64,000 nt of DNA from Demequina oxidasica (GCF_000975115.1 NZ_BBRE01000001.1:835322-899321); one strand, 5' to 3'. Positions 15,667-27,306 are shown, numbered from the stretch's first letter. The notes: generated by a model from the letters alone, not told the origin. Numbers and translations: made by a program.

Positions 15667-16710
15667 CTAGGCGGCGCGAGCCACCAGTGCCTCGGCGAAA
15701 GCGGTCAGTGCGTTCTTGACGTCACCCTCGGGGAGGTTCGCGATCGACTCGATGGCTTGCGCGCTCCACCGACGTGCGAGCACCGCGGTCTGGTCGACCA
15801 CGGGGTGCACGGCGAGTTCCGCGACTACCTCTTCGAGTGCTGAATCAGCGGTGAGGTCGCCGTCAATCTTCGCGAGCAGAGCGCGGTCGGCAGCTACTAC
15901 CGCGGCGTCGAGCGGCACGCGTTCGCCACCGGGTTCAGCGGGGGCATCGGCCTCCGTGGCGATGCGTGCGCGAAGCAACAGTACGGGCATGGTCGGCACC
16001 TGCTCGCGCAGGTCCGTGCCCGGAGTCTTGCCGGTGGCCTCCGCACTGGAACGCACGTCGATCACGTCATCCGCGAGCTGGAAGGCGATGCCTGCGAGCT
16101 CTCCGTAGTTCGTCACCTGCTGGACGATGGAGGGCTCACAGCCCGCGAACATCGCACCAAAGCGTGCCGAGGTAGCGATCAGCGAGCCCGTCTTGTCCGC
16201 AAGCACCTGAATGTAATGGGCGGTGGGGTCTTCGCCCTCGACAGGTCCTACCGTCTCGTGAAGTTGACCGATACACAGGCGCTCGAAGGTCGCGGCCTGA
16301 ATGCGCACGGCTTCCGGTCCTAGTCCGGCAACCACGCGAGAGGCCCGGGCAAACAGCAGATCACCGGTCAGGATCGCGACCGAGTTGCCCCACACCTCGT
16401 GCGCCGCGGGCGCGCCGCGACGCGTGGGCGCGGAGTCCATGACGTCATCGTGGTACAGCGTCGCCAGGTGGGTGAGCTCGCACACGACTGCGGACTCGAC
16501 CACCTCGGGTCGCGTACCGTCGCCCAGCTGCGCGGTCAGCAGCGCGAGCATCGGACGTAGTCGCTTGCCGCCGGCGTTGACCAGATGACGGCTGGTGGCA
16601 TCGGCCAGCGCGTCGGACTGCGTGACGGCGTCACGCAGTCGTTCCTCGACGATCTCCAGCCGGGGCTGGATGACGGCGTCGAGCGCAGTGTTACCGATCG
16701 GAAGGGCCAT
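15667..16710 (-). CDS. long-chain polyprenyl diphosphate synthase (menaquinone tail)
   Basis: A 347-aa trans-prenyltransferase. The first Asp-rich motif is HDDVMDSAPTRRG and the second is LADDVIDVRS. Small residues before the first motif (HLATLY) leave room for long chains. It adds isopentenyl units to an allylic starter to make the side chain later attached by MenA. It begins 2 nt after the nuoN stop, so it is the last gene of the nuo transcript, linking quinone supply with the quinone-using complex I. Exact chain length cannot be read from sequence. Confidence 0.88.
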   Translation of the reverse strand: MALPIGNTALDAVIQPRLEIVEERLRDAVTQSDALADATSRHLVNAGGKRLRPMLALLTAQLGDGTRPEVVESAVVCELTHLATLYHDDVMDSAPTRRGAPAAHEVWGNSVAILTGDLLFARASRVVAGLGPEAVRIQAATFERLCIGQLHETVGPVEGEDPTAHYIQVLADKTGSLIATSARFGAMFAGCEPSIVQQVTNYGELAGIAFQLADDVIDVRSSAEATGKTPGTDLREQVPTMPVLLLRARIATEADAPAEPGGERVPLDAAVVAADRALLAKIDGDLTADSALEEVVAELAVHPVVDQTAVLARRWSAQAIESIANLPEGDVKNALTAFAEALVARAA

Positions 16711-16712
16711 GC

Positions 16713-18293
16713 TTAACCGGCTACGCCGATCAGCAGGACAGCCGCGTTGTTAGCCGCGTCCAGGAACCAGCCCGGCACAATACCCAGCACCAACACGAGG
16801 ATCATGGTGAGCACCACGACTGCGCGCGCGAGCGGCGAGTGGTCGACCTCGACGGCTTCCTCAGCGCCCTCGGGCACGTCGGTGAAGAACATCAGAATGA
16901 TCAGACGCACGTAGAAGAACACCGATGCCGCCGAGGCGAGCACCGCGATCAACACGAGCACCCACGCCCCGCCATCAATGGCCGCGCTGAACGCCTGGAA
17001 CTTACCGATGAAGCCAGCGGTCAACGGAATTCCGGCGAAGGACAGCAGGAACAGCGCCATCGCTCCGGCGAGGAGCGGTGAACGCTTGCCAAGTCCAGCC
17101 CACTGGCCGAGCCTGGTGGCCTCGCCGCCAATCGAGCCGTCCTCGGTGCGCTCGCGCACCTGAGTGACCACCGCGAAGGCGCCGATGGTGGCGACACCGT
17201 AGGTGACCAGGTACACCGGCAGCGCGCTAAGGGCCTGCGATGAGAATCCTCCGAACGCCACCAGGATGAACCCCGCGTGCGCGATGGACGAATAAGCGAG
17301 CATGCGCTTGATGTCCGTCTGGACCAGGGCCACGACGGTTCCGAGCACCATGGACGCGATCGCGACGGCCCAGAACAGCCACGACAGCTCCCAGCCGAGT
17401 GTGTAGAACGTCGTGTAGACGATGCGCAGTAAGGCGGCCGCGGCGGCAGCCTTAGTCGCAGCGGCCATGAATGCCGTCACCGGGGTGGGGGCACCCTGAT
17501 AGGCATCCGGAGTCCACGAGTGGAACGGCACGGCGCCGAGCTTGAAGAGCAGGCCGACGATCACCATGACGGCACCGGTCAGCAGCAGCGGGTCAGTGCT
17601 AGCGGTCTGCTGAACCACGAGCGCGACACCCTCGTAGGACGACTGACCGGTCGCGCCGTAGAGCAGCGCCGCACCGAACAGGTAGAACGCAGAGGAGAAC
17701 GCGCCCAGCAGGAAGTACTTCAGCGAGGCCTCGTGTGACAGCAGCCGGCGGCGACGTGACACCGCGACCATGATGTACAGCGGCAGCGAGAAGACCTCGA
17801 GCGCGACGAACAGGAAGATGAAGTCGGTCACCGAGGTAAACAGCATCATGCCGCCCACCGCGAACAACGCGAGCGGGAAGACCTCGGTCAGTTCGAAGCC
17901 CTTGCGGCGCGCGATGGTCTCGTCCTGCGACCCGGGCACCGAGGCGCCGAGGGGCGTGAAGGCGGACTCGCCCGCGGAGGTGCGGCTTGCGAAGAGCATT
18001 GCGCCAAAGATCCCGAACAGCAGGATGATGATCTGCCACAACAGCGACTGCCGGTCGACCGTGATCATGCCGTTCATCACGATGGTGCCGGCACCGTCAA
18101 GAGTCGCCCACTGAAGGACGGCAGCACCGGCGGCGACGAGCAGCGCGGCGATGGACAGGATGAACTGCACCACGCGACGGGTCGCGGGGGTACGAATGAT
18201 CGCCTCGAGCAGCACGCCAAGGGCAGCCGCGCCGAGCACAATCATCATGGGAATGAGCGGTGCCCATTCGATGGTGGGGGTCACGAAGGTCAT
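16713..18293 (-). CDS. nuoN: NADH-quinone oxidoreductase subunit N
   Basis: A 526-aa antiporter-like membrane subunit of complex I with about 14 membrane segments and the proton-channel motif VGLLFKLGAVPFHSWTPDAYQGAPTP (key Lys and His in the middle). It pumps protons in the membrane arm. Its ATG overlaps the nuoM stop by 4 nt. Confidence 0.95.
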   Translation of the reverse strand: MTFVTPTIEWAPLIPMMIVLGAAALGVLLEAIIRTPATRRVVQFILSIAALLVAAGAAVLQWATLDGAGTIVMNGMITVDRQSLLWQIIILLFGIFGAMLFASRTSAGESAFTPLGASVPGSQDETIARRKGFELTEVFPLALFAVGGMMLFTSVTDFIFLFVALEVFSLPLYIMVAVSRRRRLLSHEASLKYFLLGAFSSAFYLFGAALLYGATGQSSYEGVALVVQQTASTDPLLLTGAVMVIVGLLFKLGAVPFHSWTPDAYQGAPTPVTAFMAAATKAAAAAALLRIVYTTFYTLGWELSWLFWAVAIASMVLGTVVALVQTDIKRMLAYSSIAHAGFILVAFGGFSSQALSALPVYLVTYGVATIGAFAVVTQVRERTEDGSIGGEATRLGQWAGLGKRSPLLAGAMALFLLSFAGIPLTAGFIGKFQAFSAAIDGGAWVLVLIAVLASAASVFFYVRLIILMFFTDVPEGAEEAVEVDHSPLARAVVVLTMILVLVLGIVPGWFLDAANNAAVLLIGVAG

Positions 18294-19783
18294 GAACCAG
18301 CCTCCTCAACACTCACGATGGACACAATGTCTTGGGCGGGCTCCCGCAGGTAGTTGATGGCGATCGCCGGGAAGAATCCGAGGATCAGCATCAGGCCGAT
18401 GAGGGGCCAGGCCACCAGGCGTTCGCGCAGCGTGAGCTCGCGAGTCTTCTTGAGGCCCTTGGCTGTGGGACCGGTGAACACGCGCTGGTACATCCACAGG
18501 ATGTAGACGGCGGCTAGCACCACGCCAACAGTGGCGAACGCGACGGCGACTGGAACGGCACCCCACGCTCCTACGAGCACCATGATCTCCGAGATGAACG
18601 GCGACAGACCCGGCAAGGCGAGCGCGCTCATGCCGATGATGAGGAACGTGCCCGCGAGTACGGGCACCACCTTCTGCAGTCCACCAAAGTCGCTGATGTT
18701 CGCGGAGCCACGACGCGCGATCAGGAAGCCGACCACAAAGAACAGCGCACCGGTCGAGAGTCCGTGGTTAAACATGTACAGCGAGGCGCCCTCGATGGAC
18801 GTCTGCTGGAACGCGAAGATGCCGAGCACCATGATGCCAAAGTGGCTGATCGAGGTGAAGGACACCAGGCGCAGCATGTTCTCCTGGCCGATGGCGAGCA
18901 GGGCGCCGTACAGCACCGAGATCACCGCGAACACGATGATCACTGGCGCAGCCCAGCGGGCGGCGTCGGGGAACAGCACGAGACACAGCGTGAGCATGCC
19001 GAACGTACCGATCTTGTCCAGGACCGCGACCAGCAGTGCCGTGGTGCCGACGCGAGCGGTCTCCGCGACATCGGGCAGCCACGTGTGGACCGGGAACATC
19101 GGCGCCTTGATGGCAAACGCCAAGAAGAACGCGAGGAAGATCAATCGCTCAGTGGTGGTCGAGAAGTCGATCCCCGTGAGGTTGTCCGTCAGGAAGCCCT
19201 GCGGGCCACCCGGACCCTGGAAGTACAGGGCGATGACGCCCACGAGCATGATGAGCCCGCCGACCAGCGAGAAGATCAGGAACTTCACCGCTGCGTAGCG
19301 GCGCTGAAGCCCGCCGAACATGCCGATCAGGAAGTACAGCGGGATCAGCATTGCCTCGAACATGACGTAGAACAGGAAGACGTCGCGAGCGACGAAGATT
19401 CCCACCATGAACGCCTGGCTGAGCAGGATGAGCGCGAGGTAGTTGGTGCGCTTCTTGACGTCGCGGTCCTCGCGCCAGCCAGCCAGGATGGCCAGCGGGG
19501 TGAGGATGACGGCGAGGATGACCATGGACAGGCCGATGCCGTTGACGCCCAGCGCCCACGAGGTGCCGATCTGCGGGATCCAGCTGTGCGTCTCAGCGAA
19601 CTGGAACGTGCCGGCCGCATCGCGGTCGAACTGCAGGAACATCACCGCGGCGAGGATCAGTTCGACGGCGGTAAAGCCGATCGCGATCTCGCGCACACGT
19701 CCACGCGCCTGTGTGGGCAGGGCCCAGAGCACCGCCGCGCCAACGGCGGGCAGGGCGATAAGTACGGTCAGGAATGGAAACAT
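18290..19783 (-). CDS. nuoM: NADH-quinone oxidoreductase subunit M
   Basis: A 497-aa antiporter-like subunit with about 14 membrane helices. It contains the conserved Glu in FYVMFEAMLIPLYFLIG and the Lys/His segment around AIKAPMFPVHTWLPDV. It forms the middle proton channel of complex I. It starts 3 nt after nuoL and overlaps nuoN. Confidence 0.95.
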   Translation of the reverse strand: MFPFLTVLIALPAVGAAVLWALPTQARGRVREIAIGFTAVELILAAVMFLQFDRDAAGTFQFAETHSWIPQIGTSWALGVNGIGLSMVILAVILTPLAILAGWREDRDVKKRTNYLALILLSQAFMVGIFVARDVFLFYVMFEAMLIPLYFLIGMFGGLQRRYAAVKFLIFSLVGGLIMLVGVIALYFQGPGGPQGFLTDNLTGIDFSTTTERLIFLAFFLAFAIKAPMFPVHTWLPDVAETARVGTTALLVAVLDKIGTFGMLTLCLVLFPDAARWAAPVIIVFAVISVLYGALLAIGQENMLRLVSFTSISHFGIMVLGIFAFQQTSIEGASLYMFNHGLSTGALFFVVGFLIARRGSANISDFGGLQKVVPVLAGTFLIIGMSALALPGLSPFISEIMVLVGAWGAVPVAVAFATVGVVLAAVYILWMYQRVFTGPTAKGLKKTRELTLRERLVAWPLIGLMLILGFFPAIAINYLREPAQDIVSIVSVEEAGS

Positions 19784-19786
19784 GGT

Positions 19787-21667
19787 TTAGAGACCTCCCT
19801 GGACCACAATGATGACAAGTATGACGAGGCCGACCAGCATGGTCGCGGCGTAGCCGCGCACCTGGCCTGTCTGCATCTTGCGCGTGACCTCACCGGTCTT
19901 GGCGATGCCCGCGGCGGTGCCGTTGGCGGCGCCGTCGACCACTGCAGCATCGGCGTAGACGAGGGTGCGCGTGAGGTGCTGACCGGGACGCTGGAACACG
20001 GCACGATTGACTGAGTCCTGGAACATGTCGTTGCGCGCGGCGATGGTGATCAGCGAGGCGGCGGGCGCCTCGATCGGAACATCCGCGACACCGTACTTGC
20101 GCCAGGCTACGAAGATCCCGATGGCGACCAGAACGAGCGTTGCAATGATCAGCACCATGGGTGCGATCACCGGTTCGCCGTGCTCGGCGTGACCGGTGAC
20201 GGGCTCGAGCCAGTCCACAAAACGGTCGCCGCTGGCGAGGATGAGTCCCAGGAACGCGGAACCGACGGCGAGGATGATCATCGGCACCGTCATCATGAGC
20301 TTGGACTCGTGCGGGTGCTGGTCGTCCTCCCAACGGGCCTTGCCGTGGAACGTCATGAAGAACAGTCGCGACATGTAGAACGCGGTCAGACCCGCACCGA
20401 TGAGGGCGGCCAGGCCAAAGACCCAGGGCTGCCAGCCCTCGCCGACGAAGGCGGCCTCGATGATTTTGTCCTTGGAGAAGAATCCGGAGAATGGCGGGAT
20501 GCCCATGATGGCGAGCCAGCCGGCTCCGAACGTCACCCACGTGACGACCATCGCGGCGCGCAGTGCGCCGAAGCGGCGCATATTTACGCGATCGTTCATG
20601 CCGTGCATCACGGAGCCGGCACCGAGGAACATGCCAGCCTTGAAGAAGCCGTGCGTGACCAGGTGGAAGATCGCGAACGCATAGCCGATAGGGCCAAGGC
20701 CCGCGGCAAGCATCATGTAACCGATCTGCGACATGGTCGACGCGGCGAGCGCCTTTTTGATGTCGTCCTTGGCCATACCGATCACGGCACCGAGGATGAG
20801 GGTGAAGGCCCCAACTGCGGCGACCACCACTCGAGCATCGGGCGCGCCGTTGAAGATGGCAGCGGAGCGGACGATCAGGTAGACACCCGCGGTCACCATG
20901 GTCGCGGCGTGGATCAGCGCGGATACCGGCGTGGGGCCGGCCATCGCGTCACCCAGCCAGGACTGCAGCGGGAACTGCGCGGACTTACCGGTGGCGGCGA
21001 GCAAGAGCATGAGGCCGATGGCAGTCAGGGTGGCCTCGGAGGCACCACTGACGCCACCGAAGACGGTGTCGAAGTCGAGGTTGCCGAACGCCGCGAACAT
21101 CAGGCCCATCGCGATGATGAGGCCGATGTCACCGATGCGGTTGACCACGAAGGCCTTCTTGGCGGCGGTCGCGTATTCGGGCTTGAAGTTCCAGAAGCCG
21201 ATGAGCAGGTACGACGCCAGACCGACGCCCTCCCAGCCGACGAACAGCAGCAGGAACGAGTCCGCGAGCACCAGCAGCAGCATCGCGGCCACGAACAGGT
21301 TCAGGTACGCGAAGAAGATGCGGCGGTTCGCGTCGTCCTCCATGTAGGCCACGGAGTAGATGTGGATCAGCGTGCCGACAAAAGTAATCAGCAGGACGAA
21401 GGTCAGCGACAGCGGGTCGACCAGCAACCCCGCGTCGAGGTGCATCTCACCGCCGGGGATCCACTCGAACAGGTGCACGTTGATGGCGCGGTCGTCCGCA
21501 GGGCGGCTGATCATCTGGAGGAAGGCGATGAGGCCCACAAGGAACGCCGATGCCGATGCGGCGACGCCCATCCAGTGGCCCCAAGAGTTGGCTCGCTTGC
21601 CGGCCAGGAGCAACACGAATGCGCTCGCTAGCGGCACGGCAATCAAGAGCCAGGACAAGTCCAGCAT
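19787..21667 (-). CDS. nuoL: NADH-quinone oxidoreductase subunit L
   Basis: A 626-aa distal antiporter-like subunit with about 16 membrane segments, including [16 protein letters not shown] and [16 protein letters not shown]. The C-terminal lateral helix region is present. It lies 2 nt after nuoK. A long open frame on the opposite strand here is a high-GC shadow and not a gene. Confidence 0.95.
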   Translation of the reverse strand: MLDLSWLLIAVPLASAFVLLLAGKRANSWGHWMGVAASASAFLVGLIAFLQMISRPADDRAINVHLFEWIPGGEMHLDAGLLVDPLSLTFVLLITFVGTLIHIYSVAYMEDDANRRIFFAYLNLFVAAMLLLVLADSFLLLFVGWEGVGLASYLLIGFWNFKPEYATAAKKAFVVNRIGDIGLIIAMGLMFAAFGNLDFDTVFGGVSGASEATLTAIGLMLLLAATGKSAQFPLQSWLGDAMAGPTPVSALIHAATMVTAGVYLIVRSAAIFNGAPDARVVVAAVGAFTLILGAVIGMAKDDIKKALAASTMSQIGYMMLAAGLGPIGYAFAIFHLVTHGFFKAGMFLGAGSVMHGMNDRVNMRRFGALRAAMVVTWVTFGAGWLAIMGIPPFSGFFSKDKIIEAAFVGEGWQPWVFGLAALIGAGLTAFYMSRLFFMTFHGKARWEDDQHPHESKLMMTVPMIILAVGSAFLGLILASGDRFVDWLEPVTGHAEHGEPVIAPMVLIIATLVLVAIGIFVAWRKYGVADVPIEAPAASLITIAARNDMFQDSVNRAVFQRPGQHLTRTLVYADAAVVDGAANGTAAGIAKTGEVTRKMQTGQVRGYAATMLVGLVILVIIVVQGGL

Positions 21668-21669
21668 GC

Positions 21670-21969
21670 TTAACCCCTCAGTTCTGCGGGCTCGTCGAGC
21701 GAGATGCTCTGGCGGGTACGGAAGACGGCGATGATGATCGCAAGGCCAACCACGACTTCGGCTGCGGCGACCACCATGACGAAGAACGCCATGACCTGGC
21801 CGTCGACTTCGCCGTGGATGCGGGAGAACGACACGAGCGCAAGGTTCGCGGCGTTGAGCATGAGCTCCACGCCCATGAATGCCACGATCGCGTTGCGGCG
21901 GGTCAGCACGGCGGCGGAACCGATCGCGAACAGGATGGCCGCGAGGTACACGAAGCTGATGGGATCCAT
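21670..21969 (-). CDS. nuoK: NADH-quinone oxidoreductase subunit K
   Basis: A 99-aa three-helix membrane subunit with the conserved Glu-containing [15 protein letters not shown] and the [13 protein letters not shown] segment. It links the antiporter-like subunits to the quinone module. Its ATG shares one base with the nuoJ stop. Confidence 0.95.
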   Translation of the reverse strand: MDPISFVYLAAILFAIGSAAVLTRRNAIVAFMGVELMLNAANLALVSFSRIHGEVDGQVMAFFVMVVAAAEVVVGLAIIIAVFRTRQSISLDEPAELRG

Positions 21970-22775
21970 TACTCGCCCTTCCCTTCGGAACTATCAGGCT
22001 TGCTCGTGTCTACCGCGGAGTCAGGCGCGGAAGCAGGTGGGGATGCGAGCGAGGGGCCGGCCGCGTCCTCGAGCTGAGCGCGGAACTCGGAACCGTCCTG
22101 CGTCTGGTCACGCACCTCAAGCACGCGCGAGACTGAGTCCGGAATCGGGTTGCCCTGAGGGTCGAGCGCCGGGATGTCCAGCGCGTTGTGACGCGCGTAG
22201 TAGCCGGGCATGGGGCGGTTGACCGGGTCAGCACCGACCTTGACTCGCGAGGCGGAGATTTCCTTCTGGGTGTGACGCGGGCGCAACTGCGGCATGTGCG
22301 TCATCACGAGCGCGCCGATGGCGGCGGTGATGAGCAGTGCGCCCAGCACCTCCATCACCAATACGTACTTGGAGAACAGCACACCGGCAATGACGTCGGG
22401 GTCACCGGTCACGGGAGACGAGGACACGGGCAGCGTCACGCGAGCGACGATCGAGATCAAGAAGATGCCCAGGCCACCCGCAGCGAACAGCGCGATCCAA
22501 CGCTGGCCCTTGATGGTCTCCGTGAGGTCCTCGCGCTGGTCGACACCGACCAGCATCAGGACGAACACAAACAGCATCATCACGGCGCCCGTGTAGACGA
22601 CGATCTGGACCACGCCGAGGAAGGGGGCGTCGAGACCTACATAGGCGGTGGCCAGGCCGACCATCACGAGCACGATCGACATTGCGATGTGTACGGCCTT
22701 CTTAGCGAACAGCAGTGACAGCGCTGGCGGAACCGTCAGCAGCGCGACGGCCCAGAAGAGGAACGGATTAATCAC
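21969..22775 (-). CDS. nuoJ: NADH-quinone oxidoreductase subunit J
   Basis: A 268-aa membrane subunit. The start is GTG at 22775 (reading [10 protein letters not shown]), inside the end of nuoI, with GGAGGG upstream; the longer open frame is not coding. Five membrane segments occupy about residues 1-165, including the pi-bulge-like [24 protein letters not shown] cytosolic tail of about 95 residues, rich in Pro, Ser and Asp, extends beyond the E. coli length, as usual in actinobacteria. Confidence 0.92.
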   Translation of the reverse strand: MINPFLFWAVALLTVPPALSLLFAKKAVHIAMSIVLVMVGLATAYVGLDAPFLGVVQIVVYTGAVMMLFVFVLMLVGVDQREDLTETIKGQRWIALFAAGGLGIFLISIVARVTLPVSSSPVTGDPDVIAGVLFSKYVLVMEVLGALLITAAIGALVMTHMPQLRPRHTQKEISASRVKVGADPVNRPMPGYYARHNALDIPALDPQGNPIPDSVSRVLEVRDQTQDGSEFRAQLEDAAGPSLASPPASAPDSAVDTSKPDSSEGKGE

Positions 22776-23469
22776 GGCCGCCCTCCGATGCAGCGGTAGC
22801 AGCCTTGACGTTCTCCGGCAGCGTCGGGTCGTCGGAACGGTGCTCGCGCACCCACTCGATCTGCTCCTCGACGGGCTCGGTGACCTCTTGGCGGTAGTAA
22901 TTGTCGTCCGTAGTGCCGGGCACCATGGGGTGCGGCGCGGCGAGCATGTTCTTGCCCATCGGCGCGAGGAGGTCCTGCTTCTCATAGATGAGGCCCTCAC
23001 GCGTCGGACCGGCCAGCTCGTACTCATTGGTCATGGTCAGCGCGCGGGTGGGGCACGCCTCGATGCACAAGCCGCAGAAGATGCAGCGTAGGTAATTGAT
23101 CTGGTAGACCCGGCCGTAGCGCTCGCCGGGACTGACCTGGTTGTCAGCGGTGTTCGAGTCGCCCTCGACGTAGATCGCATCCGCGGGGCAGGCCCACGCA
23201 CACAGCTCGCAGCCGATGCACTTCTCGAGACCGTCGGGGTGCCGGTTGAGTTGGTGGCGACCGTGATAGCGCGGCATGGGTGGCGTCTTGACGCGCGGGT
23301 ACTGCTCCGTGACCGTGGGTCGGAAGAAGTTGCGCAGGGTGACGCCGAATCCGGCTACGGGTGCGAAGGTCTGACCAATCGCGCCCTTCTTAGGAAGGTT
23401 CGACTCGAACGGCTTAGTCTGCCCGTCGCGTTCGCGGTTCACTTCCCAGACGTCGTCTGATTTAGGCAT
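22768..23469 (-). CDS. nuoI: NADH-quinone oxidoreductase subunit I
   Basis: A 233-aa peripheral-arm subunit with two [4Fe-4S] ferredoxin motifs, [14 protein letters not shown] and [14 protein letters not shown], carrying electrons to cluster N2. N- and C-terminal extensions make it longer than the E. coli protein. It overlaps nuoH by 8 nt and nuoJ by 8 nt. Confidence 0.95.
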   Translation of the reverse strand: MPKSDDVWEVNRERDGQTKPFESNLPKKGAIGQTFAPVAGFGVTLRNFFRPTVTEQYPRVKTPPMPRYHGRHQLNRHPDGLEKCIGCELCAWACPADAIYVEGDSNTADNQVSPGERYGRVYQINYLRCIFCGLCIEACPTRALTMTNEYELAGPTREGLIYEKQDLLAPMGKNMLAAPHPMVPGTTDDNYYRQEVTEPVEEQIEWVREHRSDDPTLPENVKAATAASEGGRD

Positions 23470-24820
23470 CGGCGTCCTCCTCTTGCGTGGCGGTGTGCGC
23501 GTCGACCGTACGGCCTGAACGCGGTGAAGGCGGTAGTGACTGGTGTGGGAGCGGCGGGACCGGATAGCCGCCGGCGAACGCGTCGAGCGTCTCCGGCTCG
23601 GTCTCGCGTCCGGCGAGTTCCTCGTTCTCCTTGTTCTTGCGTGCGTCGCTCACAAAGCTCCACACCGCAATGACGACCAGGATGCCGATGAACCCGGCCA
23701 ACGCATCGAACACGTTGAGGTCGCGGCCCAACGAGCTGAAGGCCTGGCGACCAACCGCGAAGAATACGAGCCAGCCGAGTCCGACGGGAATGAGGACCTT
23801 CCAACCAATCTTCATGAACTGGTCGTAACGGAAACGCAGCACGGAGCCGCGGATCCACACGAACACAAACATGAGCAGCCAGATCTTGAGGATCAGCCAA
23901 ATGGGCGGGAAGATACCCGAGTTGAGCATCTCTGCCCCTGGCCACGATGACGCCCACGGCGCTCGCCAACCACCCATGAAGAGTACGGAGGCGACGGCGG
24001 AGACGTTGATCATGTTCATGTACTCGGCCAGGAAGAACCACGCGAACTTGATGGACGAGTACTCGGTCATGAAGCCGGCGACCAGCTCACCCTCGGCCTC
24101 GGGGAGGTCGAAGGGCAGGCGGTTGGTCTCTCCGACCATCGAGATCACGTAAAGAATGAAGGCGGGAAGCAGCGGCCAAATCCACCAGCGGTCTGCCTGC
24201 GAGTCCACAATGTCTGCGGTGGACATCGAGCCCGCGAGCATGAACACCGTCACGAGCGATAGGCCCATGGCCAGCTCGTAGGAGATGATCTGTGCTGTCG
24301 AGCGGATCGAGCCCATCAGCGGGTAGGTCGAGCCCGAAGCCCAGCCACCCAGCACGATGCCGTAGACACCGATCGCGGCGCACGCGAGGATGAACAGCAC
24401 ACCCACGGAGATGTCCGTGAGCTGGAGCGGGGTGACCTCGTCGGTACCGATAATGCGCGTGGCAGGGCCAAACGGGATCACAGAGAAGATCAGCAGCGCG
24501 GAGAACACGGAGATCATGGGGGCCGCGATGTAGAGCACCTTGTCCGCGGCACGCACCGTGATGTCTTCCTTGAACATCAGCTTCATGGCGTCGGCGACCG
24601 ACTGCAGCAGACCGAAGGGCCCATGCACGTTAGGGCCGGGACGCTCCTGCAAGCGACCGATCACACGACGCTCAAACCAGACCGCGAAGAGCACGGATAC
24701 CAGGAGGAACACCAGAATCAGCACGGCCTTGATGATGACGATCCACATCGAGTCGGCGGCCAGAGAGTCCTGGTCCAGCGTCGGGTCGACAGCGCTGGGA
24801 AGAAGATTCATGCCGGTCAT
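23462..24820 (-). CDS. nuoH: NADH-quinone oxidoreductase subunit H
   Basis: A 452-aa membrane subunit at the quinone chamber, with [19 protein letters not shown] and the acidic loop [23 protein letters not shown] 24820 shares one base with the nuoG stop (TGATG); a GTG one codon earlier is also possible. A charged, Pro-rich tail of about 60 residues follows the last helix. Confidence 0.94.
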   Translation of the reverse strand: MTGMNLLPSAVDPTLDQDSLAADSMWIVIIKAVLILVFLLVSVLFAVWFERRVIGRLQERPGPNVHGPFGLLQSVADAMKLMFKEDITVRAADKVLYIAAPMISVFSALLIFSVIPFGPATRIIGTDEVTPLQLTDISVGVLFILACAAIGVYGIVLGGWASGSTYPLMGSIRSTAQIISYELAMGLSLVTVFMLAGSMSTADIVDSQADRWWIWPLLPAFILYVISMVGETNRLPFDLPEAEGELVAGFMTEYSSIKFAWFFLAEYMNMINVSAVASVLFMGGWRAPWASSWPGAEMLNSGIFPPIWLILKIWLLMFVFVWIRGSVLRFRYDQFMKIGWKVLIPVGLGWLVFFAVGRQAFSSLGRDLNVFDALAGFIGILVVIAVWSFVSDARKNKENEELAGRETEPETLDAFAGGYPVPPLPHQSLPPSPRSGRTVDAHTATQEEDADA

Positions 24821-27306
24821 CACACGCCACCCTTAACCGAGATGGAGTCACCTGGTTCGAGGCCGAGGTCGCGCGCGACCCAGGACCCGGGAGACTTGGA
24901 CGGGACCCACACCACGCCGTCGACCATGTCGGTGACGTGTACGGGAAGTTCGAGCGAGCGACGCGAGCGACCCATCAGGGTGACCATGCCGTCGGTGACG
25001 CCCAGGGCATCGGCCGTTGCCTGCGAGACCCGCGCGACAGCGGTGCGCCCGGTGCCGGCGAGGTAGGGCTCACCGTCCTGCAGCGATCCCTCGTCGACCA
25101 GTTGGTGCCACGAGGCGAGGACGAGGTCCTTCTTCTTGGACGCCTTCTCGGCAGCGCGCTTGACCGCTGGTGCCTTGGGACGGGCCGATGCCTCGGTTGT
25201 GCCAAGCGCAGCGATTTCATTCGCGATGGCGGCCAGCGAGTGAGTGCCGAGATCGACTCCCATCTCGCGGGCGATCAGCGACAGCACACGGTGGTCGGGG
25301 ATCGCGTCGGTGGGGATGGCCGTGGCGAATCCGCGCAGCCGTCCTTCCCAGTTCACGTACGTGCCCGACTTCTCGGTGGGGGGAGCGACAGGCAGGACCA
25401 CATCGGCGTAGTCGGACACCTCGGAGCGACGAACCTCGAGGCTCACCACGAAGGGCGTGTTCTCGAGCGCCTTGAGTGCGTCACCCGTGAGGTCGGACGG
25501 CGTCACGCCACCCACGATGAGGGCGTCGAGCCGCTTGGCTCCCGCTGCCACCAGGATCGCTGCGGCGTCGCGGCCACGAGCGCCCGGGAGGTCATCGACT
25601 CCCCAGACCTTGGCGACCTCGGCGCGTGCCTTGGCGGAACCCGCGTCACGGCCGCCAGGAAGCAGGCCGGGAAGAGCGCCCGCGTCCACGGCACCGCGCT
25701 CACCCGCACGGCGTGGGATCCACGCGATGCGGGCACCGGTCTTCCTGGACAGTTTGAGAGCCTCGGTAAGTGCGCCTGCGGAACCCGCCGCGCGCTCGCC
25801 GACGATGATGACGGCGCCTTCCTCGCTTAGTGCCTTGACAGCGTCCTTGTCGAGCCCGGCGAGTGCCGCGCCCTCCGCCCCGGGAACGGCGGGAACCAGC
25901 GTCGCGCCAAGCTTGGCGGATCCGGGAGAGACCAGCGGTGCCACGGTGAACACCTGCTGCTTGCCGACGGACTTGAACATGCGCAGGAATACCACGCCGC
26001 CCTCGTCCTCAGCCTCGAAGCCCACCAGCAGCACGCTGGGAGCCTTCTCGAGGTCGGCAAAGGTGACGCCCAGTCCGGTGCCTGCAACGTGTGCACCGAG
26101 GAAGGACTGCTCCTCGTCGCTCGCAATGCGGCTACGGGTGTCTACGTCGTTGGTGCTGAGCACGATGCGCGCGAACTTGCCGTACGCATAGGCGTCCTCG
26201 AGCGTAATACGGCCGCCGGGGAGAATCGCGGCACCCTTCGCGTCCTCTTCGCGGGTCGCGTGGGCAAGCCCGGCGGCGACTGCCGCGATGGCATCGGGCC
26301 AAGGCACCTCGACGAGGTCGCCCTCGTCGTTGCGCATGAGCGGCTTGGTGAGGCGGTCGTCAAGGTTCTGCCACTTGAAGGCGAAGCGGTCCTTGTCGGT
26401 GATCCAGTCTTCGTTGACGACCGGGTCCAGGTCAGCCAGGCGACGCATGACCGTGCCGTGACGGTGGTCCACGCGGATCGCGCTGCCGGAACTGTCGTGC
26501 TCGGAGACGCCGGGGCTCGAGACCAGATCGAATGGACGCGAGCGGAAGCGGTACGCCGCAGAAGTCAGGGCGCCCACGGGGCAGATCTGCACCGTGTTGC
26601 CAGAGAAGTAAGAGCTGAACGCCTTGCCGGACTCGTCCTCGGCGGCGACGCCCACGGGCCCGTAGCCATCGAAGCCCAGCACGTCCTCGTCGAACGTACC
26701 AATCTGCTGCATCGCGCCGCGGTTCTGCAGGTCGATGAAGGCGTCTCCAGCGATCTCTTTCGAGAAACGAGTGCAACGCTGGCAAAGGATGCAGCGCTCG
26801 CGGTCGAGCAGGATCTCACTCGATAGGGGCAGCGGCTTCTCGAAGACGCGCTTGGTGTCCACGAAGCGCGACTCGGCGTTGCCGGCGCTGAGAGCCTGGT
26901 TCTGCAAGGGGCATTCGCCGCCCTTGTCACAGGTGGGGCAATCCAGCGGGTGGTTGATGAGCAGCAGCTCCATCACACCCTTCTGGGCTCGCTCGGCCTC
27001 TTCGGAGGTGTCCTGCGTGTTCACCACCATGCCGTCGGTGGCGGCCATCGCGCAAGACGGCTGCGGCTTGGGGAACGCGCGCACGTTGCCCTCGCGGTCA
27101 GGAGCGGCAACATCGACAAGGCACTGACGGCACGCGCCGACGGGCTTGAGCGCAGGGTGATCGCAGAAGCGCGGGATCTCGATGCCAACCTGCTCGGCGG
27201 CACGGATGATCATGGTGCCCTTGGGCACGGTGACCTCGGTACCGTCGATCGTCAGGGTGACGGTGTCAACGGGGGCGACGGTGGCCTTGTCCGCGGTGGC
27301 GGTCAT
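24820..27306 (-). CDS. nuoG: NADH-quinone oxidoreductase subunit G
   Basis: An 828-aa iron-sulfur subunit. The N-terminal [2Fe-2S] domain (CDHP...CRQCLVDV), the His/Cys cluster site (CPTCDKGGECPLQNQ), two further cluster motifs (CILCQRCTRF and CPVGAL) and a large molybdopterin-oxidoreductase-like domain follow in order. It passes electrons from NuoEF towards NuoI. Its ATG overlaps the nuoF stop (ATGA). Confidence 0.95.
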   Translation of the reverse strand: MTATADKATVAPVDTVTLTIDGTEVTVPKGTMIIRAAEQVGIEIPRFCDHPALKPVGACRQCLVDVAAPDREGNVRAFPKPQPSCAMAATDGMVVNTQDTSEEAERAQKGVMELLLINHPLDCPTCDKGGECPLQNQALSAGNAESRFVDTKRVFEKPLPLSSEILLDRERCILCQRCTRFSKEIAGDAFIDLQNRGAMQQIGTFDEDVLGFDGYGPVGVAAEDESGKAFSSYFSGNTVQICPVGALTSAAYRFRSRPFDLVSSPGVSEHDSSGSAIRVDHRHGTVMRRLADLDPVVNEDWITDKDRFAFKWQNLDDRLTKPLMRNDEGDLVEVPWPDAIAAVAAGLAHATREEDAKGAAILPGGRITLEDAYAYGKFARIVLSTNDVDTRSRIASDEEQSFLGAHVAGTGLGVTFADLEKAPSVLLVGFEAEDEGGVVFLRMFKSVGKQQVFTVAPLVSPGSAKLGATLVPAVPGAEGAALAGLDKDAVKALSEEGAVIIVGERAAGSAGALTEALKLSRKTGARIAWIPRRAGERGAVDAGALPGLLPGGRDAGSAKARAEVAKVWGVDDLPGARGRDAAAILVAAGAKRLDALIVGGVTPSDLTGDALKALENTPFVVSLEVRRSEVSDYADVVLPVAPPTEKSGTYVNWEGRLRGFATAIPTDAIPDHRVLSLIAREMGVDLGTHSLAAIANEIAALGTTEASARPKAPAVKRAAEKASKKKDLVLASWHQLVDEGSLQDGEPYLAGTGRTAVARVSQATADALGVTDGMVTLMGRSRRSLELPVHVTDMVDGVVWVPSKSPGSWVARDLGLEPGDSISVKGGV

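Noticed and set aside
18764-21631. Plus-strand open frames of 416 and 483 codons opposite nuoM and nuoL
   Set aside because: Compositionally odd (Asp/Glu/His/Gln/Arg rich) mirrors of membrane-protein codons; no ribosome-binding site or known domain.
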